IMG/VR virus record: IMGVR_UViG_3300028025_003013
Location: 1-64,000 of that record
Length of the DNA stretch: 64,000 bases
Source: a virus
Strand: one strand, 5' to 3'
The notes below the pieces were generated by a model. The model had not been told where the DNA came from. It searched no databases and was given only the letters and a program-made list of their open reading frames with translations. Shown piece by piece: positions 1 to 6,871 of this stretch. Every line of letters begins with the position of its first letter. Position 1 is the stretch's first letter. The position numbers were made by a program, and so were the translations under genes.

Positions 1-2
1 CG

Positions 3-245
3 CCAGAGCCAGAAACCTCAACAGAAGCAAGTCCCACAGAATCAAACCCCTTTGATGGAAAAGACCTCAACAGTGGAAGTGCCAGTGGAAACCTCGTTGC
101 CAGTGGAGACACCAAAGTCGAACCCGATCCGCAATCTGTGGAATTGGTTGAAACAATCTATCAAAAAATAAACACTACAAATGGTAGTGATCTAAAAGAA
201 ATCTTGGAAAGACCAACTTCTGGAAGACCCGATCGTTATAAATAA
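3..245 (+). CDS. C-terminal part of an unrecognised protein (5' cut by window)
   Basis: The open frame runs in from the window edge and ends at TAA 243-245, giving about 80 residues. The visible part is low-complexity and rich in Pro, Ser, Glu and Thr, followed by a short acidic segment and an RPTSGRPDRY-type tail. No family is recognised. The stop codon lies inside an exact TATAAATA late-promoter box, so the next operon starts right on its end. Confidence 0.6.
   Translation, partial: PEPETSTEASPTESNPFDGKDLNSGSASGNLVASGDTKVEPDPQSVELVETIYQKINTTNGSDLKEILERPTSGRPDRYK
237..244 (+). promoter_or_regulatory. T4-type late promoter box TATAAATA
   Basis: Exact match to the T4 late -10 element TATAAATA, with no recognisable -35. 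It lies 35 bp upstream of the first gene of the membrane-protein/curli operon. The gp33 homologue at 40303 supports use of such boxes. Late timing of the operon is inferred. Confidence 0.6.
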
Positions 246-278
246 AAGTATATTCCCACTTATAATTATAACAAAAAT

Positions 279-554
279 ATGGAATTCTTCAAACTTGTAG
301 CGGAAGTTGGCTTTCCCATTGCTGCAGCAATTGCAGCTGGATATTTCGTTTTTCTTACGCTAAAATTCATTCTAGCAGGTGTTACCAGTTCCGTAAAAGG
401 TATGGCTGGTATCATTGGTGCACTTGATAAACGTGTATCAGCTATGAACCATGACGTCATTAGAATTGACACCAAGGTAAGTCATGCCCTTGGAATCCCT
501 CCAGACTTAGACCGAATTGCTCGTGCTGAGCAGTCTGATGCAAGGAGAGACTAA
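279..554 (+). CDS. Small membrane protein, possible holin-like
   Basis: 91 residues. A hydrophobic stretch with a GFPIAAAIAAGYFVF core lies at about residues 10-32, then an amphipathic region and a charged C-terminus. It resembles the protein encoded at 750 (GFPI.AA..GYFV, then a DND/HD-VIRI-type segment and a coiled tail), so the two look like diverged duplicates. One TM segment plus a charged tail fits a holin/antiholin-like or envelope-associated protein, but no catalytic or family signature decides it. It is first in the operon leading into the curli genes. Confidence 0.75.
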   Translation: MEFFKLVAEVGFPIAAAIAAGYFVFLTLKFILAGVTSSVKGMAGIIGALDKRVSAMNHDVIRIDTKVSHALGIPPDLDRIARAEQSDARRD

Positions 555-772
555 TGGAATTCGTAATCACAATTAATCTTTATTATATCGCCCTACTTGC
601 CTTAGGTTTTGGTCTTGGTTACCTTTGCTTAGCTGGTGTGGGACAACAACGTGAAACAAGGTTGGATCAAAAGAAGCATGATATCGAAGTGAAGAAAGAA
701 TGGTATCGAATGCTTGCAGAACAAAATAATAAAAAGAAAAGCAGCGGATATGGATATCGTAGGACTAATTAA
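554..772 (+). CDS. Small single-TM protein of unknown function
   Basis: 72 residues with an N-terminal hydrophobic helix (about 4-27) and a highly charged Lys/Glu/Arg tail. The start overlaps the preceding stop by one base (TAATG) and an AGGAGAG ribosome site lies just upstream. The geometry resembles Rz-like spanins or antiholins (one TM helix, then a charged coiled segment), but no lipoprotein partner is seen nested in it. Function is not assigned. Confidence 0.7.
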   Translation: MEFVITINLYYIALLALGFGLGYLCLAGVGQQRETRLDQKKHDIEVKKEWYRMLAEQNNKKKSSGYGYRRTN

Positions 773-1040
773 CAAATACGGATTCCCTATCGTCGCAGCA
801 GGTGGTATGGGGTACTTTGTCTACTATGTGTGGACATGGGTAACCACTGAAATTAAACCAGTAACGAGTGAAGCAAATAATGTGTTGATCGCACTAATCG
901 ATCGTGTCAGAATGTTGGATAATGACCTTATCCGATTGAATCAAAAAGTGAATGTTATCTTATCGTTGCGTCAACAAGAAGAAAAGCAAGATGAGAAAAA
1001 CAAAACTAGCAGTAGCGATAGCAGTACTAAGCCTGAGTAA
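750..1040 (+). CDS. Small membrane protein, paralogue of the protein at 279
   Basis: 96 residues from ATG 750; an in-frame upstream start at 714 is less likely because it lies deep in the previous gene. A GFPIVAAGGMGYFVYYVWTW membrane segment near residues 9-29 is followed by a helix with alternating Leu/Ile and Asp/Arg, then a Lys/Ser/Asp-rich tail. Proteins of this type occur in myoviruses without known function. The pairing with 279 suggests a hetero-oligomeric membrane component, perhaps a holin pair (inference). Confidence 0.75.
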   Translation: MDIVGLINKYGFPIVAAGGMGYFVYYVWTWVTTEIKPVTSEANNVLIALIDRVRMLDNDLIRLNQKVNVILSLRQQEEKQDEKNKTSSSDSSTKPE

Positions 1041-1476
1041 TGCCTATGCGGCAGAATTACAACATACCTTTAGCAGCCCAGCTTTTTCAGGTATAGGCTA
1101 TTCATCACATGTTCTAACTATCAAACAGTTAGAAGACCAGCAAAAAGAAAAGAATCAGGCAAAGGCAGATGCTTTAAAAGCAAAGGCTGAGGCTGATGCA
1201 TTGAATACTCCATCAGCGAGATTCCTTGCAAATCTCGAATCCCGTGTTTATGCTCAACTAGCAAAACAACTCACAGACTCAATGTTTGGTGAGGGTGCAA
1301 CCTGCACCACTAGGGGTATCGTTTGTGGAACAATCCCAGATCTCGGTGGTAATACCATTACCTGGAAACTAGGCGATGGTGCTGATAGAGGTTATATCAT
1401 TATCACCATTACCAATAACGCAAACCCATCCCAGACAACAATTATGAAAGTGCCATCTGGTACTTTTGCATTCTAA
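991..1476 (+). CDS. csgF: Curli assembly protein CsgF-like, exported
   Basis: 161 residues from ATG 991, chosen because it opens directly into a signal peptide (MRKTKLAVAIAVLSLSNAYA, cleavage near residue 20). The mature start has the CsgF-type motif F-x-x-P-A-F-x-G. A charged helix and a compact C-terminal beta region follow, ending in a peptide with an IMKVPSGTF core. Known role: CsgF is secreted and inserts its N-terminus into the CsgG pore, making a second constriction and coupling secretion to fibre nucleation. csgG lies 9 bp downstream, which supports the call strongly. Its central Lys/Ala helix is longer than in E. coli CsgF (138 residues). Confidence 0.85.
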   Translation: MRKTKLAVAIAVLSLSNAYAAELQHTFSSPAFSGIGYSSHVLTIKQLEDQQKEKNQAKADALKAKAEADALNTPSARFLANLESRVYAQLAKQLTDSMFGEGATCTTRGIVCGTIPDLGGNTITWKLGDGADRGYIIITITNNANPSQTTIMKVPSGTFAF

Positions 1477-1485
1477 GAGTAAGAC

Positions 1486-2679
1486 ATGACAAAGACAATT
1501 ATATCCTTAGCCATTGTTGCACTACTATCTGGATGTGCATCGAGTTCAGCACTGCGTGAAAAGATTACTGGCAATCAGTTCGATGATCCTACAGTAGAGA
1601 AAAGTAAGTTCCTACAAAAGGCACAGAACAAGATGCTTCCACCAGCTGGTGGTCCGATTCCTGTGGCAGTCTACAGTTTCCAAGATAAGACTGGTCAACG
1701 TAAGTCAATTCCAAACATTGCATCTCTTTCGTCAGCAGTGACACAGGGTGCAGAAAACTATTTGATCAAAGCACTACAAGACGTAGGTGATGGTCGTTGG
1801 TTCACAGTTCTTGAACGTGTAGGTCTAGAGAACCTCATTAAAGAACGCCAGATGATTCGTCAGATGCGTGAGCAATATCAGGGTCGTGAAGCAAAGCCAC
1901 TACCACCTATGGTCTTTGCAGGTATTATCATCGAAGGTGGTATCGTTGGTTATGATAGCAACACAATTACTGGTGGATCAGGCATGCGTCTGTTCGGTAT
2001 TGGTGCTTCCACTCAGTATCAGTCTGACACTGTTACTGTAACGCTACGAACAGTTTCTGTTAGTACAGGCGAAATTCTCACAACTGTTACAGTTACTAAG
2101 ACTGTTTTAAGTTACATGGATAAATTAACACTACTCAGATTCGTTGGAGATGGCACAGCAATCGGTGCTAACGCTACAGCGTTAGAAGGCGAGATTGGCG
2201 GAAGCGTCAATGAAAGTATTAACAAAGCGATTGACGTAGCTGTTCAGGCAGCTGTTGTTAATACAATTCAAGAAGGCAGTCGCAAGGGTGTATGGTCATA
2301 CAAGCAAGAGATTGCTGTTGTTCCAGAACCAGTGAAACTGATTGAAGTGAAAGAACCACCAAAGGAAGTGCCAAAGGAAATTGTAGAACCACCTAAAGAA
2401 GAACCTAAAGTAGAAATTAAACCTGCTGCTGTAGTTCCTCCTCCACCACCAGAAGTTCCAAAAACTGTTGTTGGTAAAAAGATGACTTTAATCGAGTCAA
2501 CATATGTTCGCAAGAACCCAACTTTAGATACAACAGGTTACAAAACTTTGGTATGGTTATTTAATAAGAATGAAGAAGTGGTAATAATTTCCCAGACTGA
2601 CAGTGACTGGGTAGAAGTAAAGAATACTATGGGTAGAAAAGGTTTTATTAAACTAGAAAAACTCAAGGAGATGAATTAA
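1486..2679 (+). CDS. csgG: CsgG-family outer-membrane secretion pore lipoprotein with C-terminal SH3-like domain
   Basis: 397 residues. Signal peptide with lipobox LLSGC (lipidated Cys17). Residues about 57-275 match CsgG along its length: VYSFQDKTGQ, RWFTVLER-GLENLI-ER, GIIIEGGIVGYDSN, FGIGASTQYQ, VSTGEIL and VLSY motifs. In the family, nine copies form the curli export channel in the outer membrane. The constriction segment equivalent to E. coli Tyr51/Asn55/Phe56 reads KSIPNIASLSS, so the aromatic ring residues appear replaced by Ile/Ser/Leu. A Pro/Glu/Lys linker (about 280-328) leads to an SH3-type domain (about 331-393, VRKNP and W-x-x-V motifs), absent from E. coli CsgG (277 residues) and possibly peptidoglycan-binding. 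Confidence 0.92.
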   Translation: MTKTIISLAIVALLSGCASSSALREKITGNQFDDPTVEKSKFLQKAQNKMLPPAGGPIPVAVYSFQDKTGQRKSIPNIASLSSAVTQGAENYLIKALQDVGDGRWFTVLERVGLENLIKERQMIRQMREQYQGREAKPLPPMVFAGIIIEGGIVGYDSNTITGGSGMRLFGIGASTQYQSDTVTVTLRTVSVSTGEILTTVTVTKTVLSYMDKLTLLRFVGDGTAIGANATALEGEIGGSVNESINKAIDVAVQAAVVNTIQEGSRKGVWSYKQEIAVVPEPVKLIEVKEPPKEVPKEIVEPPKEEPKVEIKPAAVVPPPPPEVPKTVVGKKMTLIESTYVRKNPTLDTTGYKTLVWLFNKNEEVVIISQTDSDWVEVKNTMGRKGFIKLEKLKEMN

Positions 2680-2682
2680 GCA

Positions 2683-3498
2683 ATGCTTGGTTCAAAACAA
2701 AATATGGCAATAAGCAAAAAATTATACACAGTACTGATGTTGGCAATGTTGCCGATATCAGGAATGGCTACAGCGAATCCATCTGTGGCTGGCAACTTAG
2801 TTTATATCGAACAGGTTGGTAACACTAACACAATCACAATCGAACAGGTCGGTGGTGGCAACAGTGTTGGTGGCGTTGCAGGTACAACTACTGTTGCAGC
2901 AACTGGAGTTACAACCCTAACACCTACAGCAGCAAGTGCAACAAACTATGGAACAATTACTGGAAACAGTAACCTCGTTGGTTTAACGCAAACTGGTGAT
3001 AGCAATACTGCTCAATACAATATTCGTGGTGGCAACAATACATACAACAGTACTGTTACTGGTAATGCTAACCAAACTAATATGATCATCGGTACTCAGG
3101 GTGCTGCAAACAATACGCAAAACGTAATCACTGAAACGATTGTTGGCGATACAAACACTATCATTCAGCAGATCACTGGAACACAAATTGCATCATTAAC
3201 TTTTATTACTGGTAATGACAACCAAGTTACCAATAGTTTATTGAGCAGTCGTGGTTCGGTATCGAATACAATCAGTGGTAACTTCAACATTACCAATTCT
3301 CAGCAGATTGATGGCGCTGGTGTTAATGGTCATCAATTGGTAATGAATACACTTGGCGATTACAATAGCATCACAACACAACAGCAGGGTATGAATGACA
3401 CAACAGTTAACATCTCAACAGTAGGAAGTAACAATACTATCACAGTTAGAACTAGCAGCACTGCTATTACTAGCCCAGTATCAGCAGTACCACGTTGA
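2683..3498 (+). CDS. Secreted curlin-repeat (CsgA/CsgB-like) protein
   Basis: 271 residues with a signal peptide ending near ATA-NPS. The mature part consists of imperfect Q-x-G-(D/N)-x-N-x-(I/V/A)-type beta-strand repeats such as IEQVGNTNTITIEQVG, TQTGDSNTAQ and QQQGMNDTT, the signature of curlin amyloid subunits. Asn, Thr, Gln, Gly and Ser dominate and Lys is nearly absent. It sits directly after csgF-csgG, as expected for a substrate of that pore. It is roughly twice the length of CsgA (151 residues) and less regular, so it could be a nucleator or a fibre subunit. Start 2683 has GGAG upstream; ATG 2704 is the alternative. Confidence 0.85.
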   Translation: MLGSKQNMAISKKLYTVLMLAMLPISGMATANPSVAGNLVYIEQVGNTNTITIEQVGGGNSVGGVAGTTTVAATGVTTLTPTAASATNYGTITGNSNLVGLTQTGDSNTAQYNIRGGNNTYNSTVTGNANQTNMIIGTQGAANNTQNVITETIVGDTNTIIQQITGTQIASLTFITGNDNQVTNSLLSSRGSVSNTISGNFNITNSQQIDGAGVNGHQLVMNTLGDYNSITTQQQGMNDTTVNISTVGSNNTITVRTSSTAITSPVSAVPR

Positions 3499-3504
3499 TT
3501 TGTT

Positions 3505-4596
3505 ATGAAATATGTATTTGTTATACTGTGCCTATTTACAGTAAATAGTTGGGCAGCAATAGGCACAGTTACTGAAAACAAAGGCGATGGCTGTCAAATC
3601 GTCCGAGGCAAAGGTAAATTATCTGGAGCCAAGGGTGCTGGTGTCGAATCTATGGACACCATCATTAATACATCATGCGACAGTAAGATAACATTCAAAG
3701 ACGACACAAAGGTCAATATCACAGCAAACAGTAAGCTGTTTATTGATGACTTTGTGTTCGATCCAAAGGCGAGTGACTCAGGTAAGTTAGCTCTTAAAGT
3801 AGCCATGGGTTCTGTCAGATACGCATCTGGTCAGATTGCTAAAAACAATGCACAACAGGTAGACATTAAAACTCCAACAGCAACTATCGCTGTCCGTGGA
3901 ACGGACTTCAATATGGTTGTTGATGAAACAGGAGAGAGCCTTGTCATCCTGTTACCATCCTGCAAAGACGACAAGGATGTTAAGAAGTTTGAGTTAGAAG
4001 AAAACAAATGCCGTGTTGGTAAGATTGAAGTTACTACATTGGCTGGTTCAGTAGTGCTTGAAGAAGCATTCGCTGGCACATATGTATTCAGCGCAAACAC
4101 TGCACCGACTGCTCCAAGAATTATCAATACAGTTGAAGCAAACATTGGTAACCATTTGTTGTTGGCCAATCCAAAAGAAATCAAACAGGCTATTCGTGAA
4201 GCCAATGGCAAGGACAGAGAAGAAAAGCAACGTGAACAGCAAGATCTTGATATGGCACGTGAGCAAAATAATAGAAATGGTAGTTCACACCAAGACGCAT
4301 TCCTGATGAAGTTTGGTCCAGGTAAAGGTGATGGTCTTTGCAATTCTATTACTAGCGTTTGTGTTTACTGGGAACGAGAAGATCAACCAGATCGTCCCAG
4401 CAAAGGTAGGGGTGTTGCGTATCGTGGGTCAGATCTAGATCACTACGCTGAAGTTAAGACACAGGGCTATACTTCGAATACCTTTGTTAACATTACACAA
4501 AACTGGATGGCTGCTACAGAGTTGATTGGTGACGGATCTCCTGGTGGTAATACTGTTACCATTATACAGAACATGGGTATAAGAAGAAGTCGATGA
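3505..4596 (+). CDS. Exported FecR-domain protein with curlin-like C-terminal tail
   Basis: 363 residues, signal peptide 1-18 (ending SWA). Residues about 20-160 form a FecR-type beta domain (KLSGAKGAGV-S-D-I, KI-F-D-T-V-I-S, G-VRYASGQIA, V-I-TPTATIAVRGTDF). A long Lys/Glu/Gln helix (about 225-265) follows. The last 50 residues hold short curlin-like units (Y-SNTFVNITQNW, GNTVTIIQNMG). FecR domains occur in periplasmic or surface proteins, here with no partner sigma factor nearby, so a scaffold or fibre-anchoring role is more likely than signalling (inference). The stop overlaps the next start (ATGA). Confidence 0.8.
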   Translation: MKYVFVILCLFTVNSWAAIGTVTENKGDGCQIVRGKGKLSGAKGAGVESMDTIINTSCDSKITFKDDTKVNITANSKLFIDDFVFDPKASDSGKLALKVAMGSVRYASGQIAKNNAQQVDIKTPTATIAVRGTDFNMVVDETGESLVILLPSCKDDKDVKKFELEENKCRVGKIEVTTLAGSVVLEEAFAGTYVFSANTAPTAPRIINTVEANIGNHLLLANPKEIKQAIREANGKDREEKQREQQDLDMAREQNNRNGSSHQDAFLMKFGPGKGDGLCNSITSVCVYWEREDQPDRPSKGRGVAYRGSDLDHYAEVKTQGYTSNTFVNITQNWMAATELIGDGSPGGNTVTIIQNMGIRRSR

Positions 4597-6227
4597 AAAA
4601 ACTCTTACTATCTCTTTTGTTAGTTTGTTCAAATTCCTTTGCTGCCATTACTGACGGCAAGTTCGGTATCAACCAAATATTTGACGTGCAGTACTGGTGG
4701 AATGGCAACACTCTAAATGCCAGTAGCTTCATCGCACCTTACAATAAAAACTTTCAAACAGTTACAGTTACCGCAGGGCAATACTTCCAGTTCTTTCCTA
4801 GCACAACCAATCCAGGTAAGTATGGATTGAAGTTAATGAACAGCAATGGTACACAGCATAGTATTGTGCATGACCATGGTGATATTACTGCACTGGGTAA
4901 TGGTGCTATCTTTTACATCGGCTCTGGTTTCTTTGGTAACGTGATTACAACAGCACAGGGTTACAGCTATGGTGCAAGTGCTCAGTTCACTAACATGGAC
5001 ACTAGCGTAAGTAGCACAGACTTAAACAATTATACATTTGCAAGTTCAACTCCGCTAACTGCTGGTCAAACAGCAGCGCCAGCTGGTCCTCCACCTCCTG
5101 CGCCAACAGCGATCTATATGAACAATGCTACTGTTAAGATTATAAGAGCAATACCTACTACTAACAACAGTCCAGGTAACGAAGGTCCAAACAACGCATT
5201 CGATAATAACGCATCAACAAAGTATCTAAATTTCGATAAGAAGAATGCTGGTGTTACTATTCAACTAAACGCTGGTAGAGCAGTCACTGGCTTCACTGTT
5301 ACGACTGCTAACGACTTTAGTGGTCGCGATCCTACAAGTTACAAACTGTATGGTAGTAATGATGGATCTACATGGACGTTAATTAAACAAGATGCCATCA
5401 GTTTAAGTGAAGCACGTTTTTCAACTAGCGCAGTAATTGATGTTGCAAACACCACTGCTTATGCATATTACTTTATGTTGTTCCCAACTACCAAAGCAGG
5501 TGAAGGTTGTGGACTTAACTGCGATAGTATGCAGATTGGCGAACTAACTTATTACTATGATGCAAATAACACGACAACATCTACAGCAACAAGTTCTACC
5601 ATTGTTGACCCTGTGACTGCAGCTTCTGTTCCACAACTTTGCTGTGGTGGTTCTGCTGCATCGTTTAGTTCAGATGCAACCAATACTGTAAAGGTTATGA
5701 CTTTCCAAAACAGGACTACATACGACAGTCAGGTATACATTGACCAGATTGGTAACTCAAACACCATCGAAGTTACTCAGAGTGGCACTAGAAACAATTA
5801 TACTAAGTATGAAGGTAACGGATCATTTAATGATATCGTTGTCACTCAATCATCGACCACTTCATCAGCAACAAACTATACAGACTTAGTAGTTAATGGA
5901 AACAGCAACAGCGTTACTATTACGCAGCAAAGCACTGGTGGAGCAAAGGGTGCATTCGTGAATATATCTGATAATAACAATACACTATTGTTGCAACAGA
6001 AAGATTCTGGCAATCACTATGCTGAAGTAAGTTTGTCTGGTGGGAATAAGAACGTGGATATTCTTCAACAGGGTTCTGCAGGACACATGGCTAGAATTGG
6101 ATTGACTGGTTTGCCGACAGATCTGAGTTTGACGCAGTCTGGTTCAACACAGAACTTTTATTCAATAAACTTCAACTGCGCCACTGCTGGTGGTTGCGCT
6201 AAGATTACAGTGACACAAGGTCAATGA
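4593..6227 (+). CDS. Exported adhesin-like protein: discoidin-like domain plus curlin repeats
   Basis: 544 residues with signal peptide (cleavage after SNSFA, about residue 17). Residues about 18-150 are a beta-rich PEP-CTERM/lectin-like region. After a Pro-rich hinge near 165, residues about 175-325 look like an F5/8 type C (discoidin) galactose-binding fold: NNAFDNNASTKYLNF, ITIQL-type strand, SYKLYGSNDGSTWTLI. The C-terminal 160 residues carry curlin units (IDQIGNSNTIEVTQSGTRNN, VTITQQSTGG, VDILQQGSAGH). This suggests a fibre-tip or minor subunit that binds carbohydrate and co-polymerises through curlin strands; that is inference from domain order. Confidence 0.8.
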   Translation: MKKLLLSLLLVCSNSFAAITDGKFGINQIFDVQYWWNGNTLNASSFIAPYNKNFQTVTVTAGQYFQFFPSTTNPGKYGLKLMNSNGTQHSIVHDHGDITALGNGAIFYIGSGFFGNVITTAQGYSYGASAQFTNMDTSVSSTDLNNYTFASSTPLTAGQTAAPAGPPPPAPTAIYMNNATVKIIRAIPTTNNSPGNEGPNNAFDNNASTKYLNFDKKNAGVTIQLNAGRAVTGFTVTTANDFSGRDPTSYKLYGSNDGSTWTLIKQDAISLSEARFSTSAVIDVANTTAYAYYFMLFPTTKAGEGCGLNCDSMQIGELTYYYDANNTTTSTATSSTIVDPVTAASVPQLCCGGSAASFSSDATNTVKVMTFQNRTTYDSQVYIDQIGNSNTIEVTQSGTRNNYTKYEGNGSFNDIVVTQSSTTSSATNYTDLVVNGNSNSVTITQQSTGGAKGAFVNISDNNNTLLLQQKDSGNHYAEVSLSGGNKNVDILQQGSAGHMARIGLTGLPTDLSLTQSGSTQNFYSINFNCATAGGCAKITVTQGQ

Positions 6228-6871
6228 AACATCTTGCATTGTTTATGCGCCATCCAGAGTGTTCAAAGGATTGTGCATACGCAATGGTTCATGCGTTGTC
6301 ATCCGATTACCAGATAAGAATATTCGATGAGAAGGAATTAGACGATGATACTTTCTTTGAGCATCTTGATGTTATTGCTTTTCCTGGTGGGATTGGGGAT
6401 AGCGACTCGTATCCTAATTTCTTCACTAGAAGGAGAGCGAACCGAATCGCCGAGTTCATATCAGGTGGTGGTCATTACCTTGGTATCTGCATGGGTGCTT
6501 ATTGGGCTGGAGAGCGTTATTTCGATATACTTGATGGTGTCAACCCTGTTCAATATATAAAACAGCCAAACGCAGACATTAGAAGAAGCTACGCAACAGT
6601 AGCTTCAGTCACATGGAACGACCAACAAGAGCATATGTATTTCTATGATGGTTGTGCTCTTGTTGGAGATGACTCCAAATTCAAAACGATTGCTCGTTAT
6701 TCCAACGGAGATCCCATGGCAATCATACAGGGAAGAATAGGATTGATAGGTTGCCATCCAGAAGCACCTCAATACTGGTTCGAAACCCCATGGCACTACA
6801 TCAATAAATACTATACCAAGGGTAAACATAACACCCTACTTCTAAATTTCGTGAATGAGTTAACACAATGA
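6224..6871 (+). CDS. Class I glutamine amidotransferase-like protein (BPL_N type)
   Basis: 215 residues, cytoplasmic. It has an elbow nucleophile motif GGHYLGICMGAYWAG (Cys89), the preceding AFPGGIGDSDSY loop and a C-terminal GCHPE giving His178/Glu180, so a full Cys-His-Glu triad is present. The pattern matches the biotin-protein-ligase N-terminal-like family of GATase-fold proteins, whose reactions are poorly defined (amidotransfer or peptidase). Four-base overlaps with both neighbours place it in the curli/cyclase operon. No partner synthetase lies next to it, so the substrate is unknown. Confidence 0.75.
   Translation: MKHLALFMRHPECSKDCAYAMVHALSSDYQIRIFDEKELDDDTFFEHLDVIAFPGGIGDSDSYPNFFTRRRANRIAEFISGGGHYLGICMGAYWAGERYFDILDGVNPVQYIKQPNADIRRSYATVASVTWNDQQEHMYFYDGCALVGDDSKFKTIARYSNGDPMAIIQGRIGLIGCHPEAPQYWFETPWHYINKYYTKGKHNTLLLNFVNELTQ

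Noticed and set aside
3831-4343. 170-residue minus-strand frame opposite the FecR gene
   Set aside because: Cys/Ser/Leu-rich shadow of a well-supported plus-strand gene with signal peptide and domain; no independent support.
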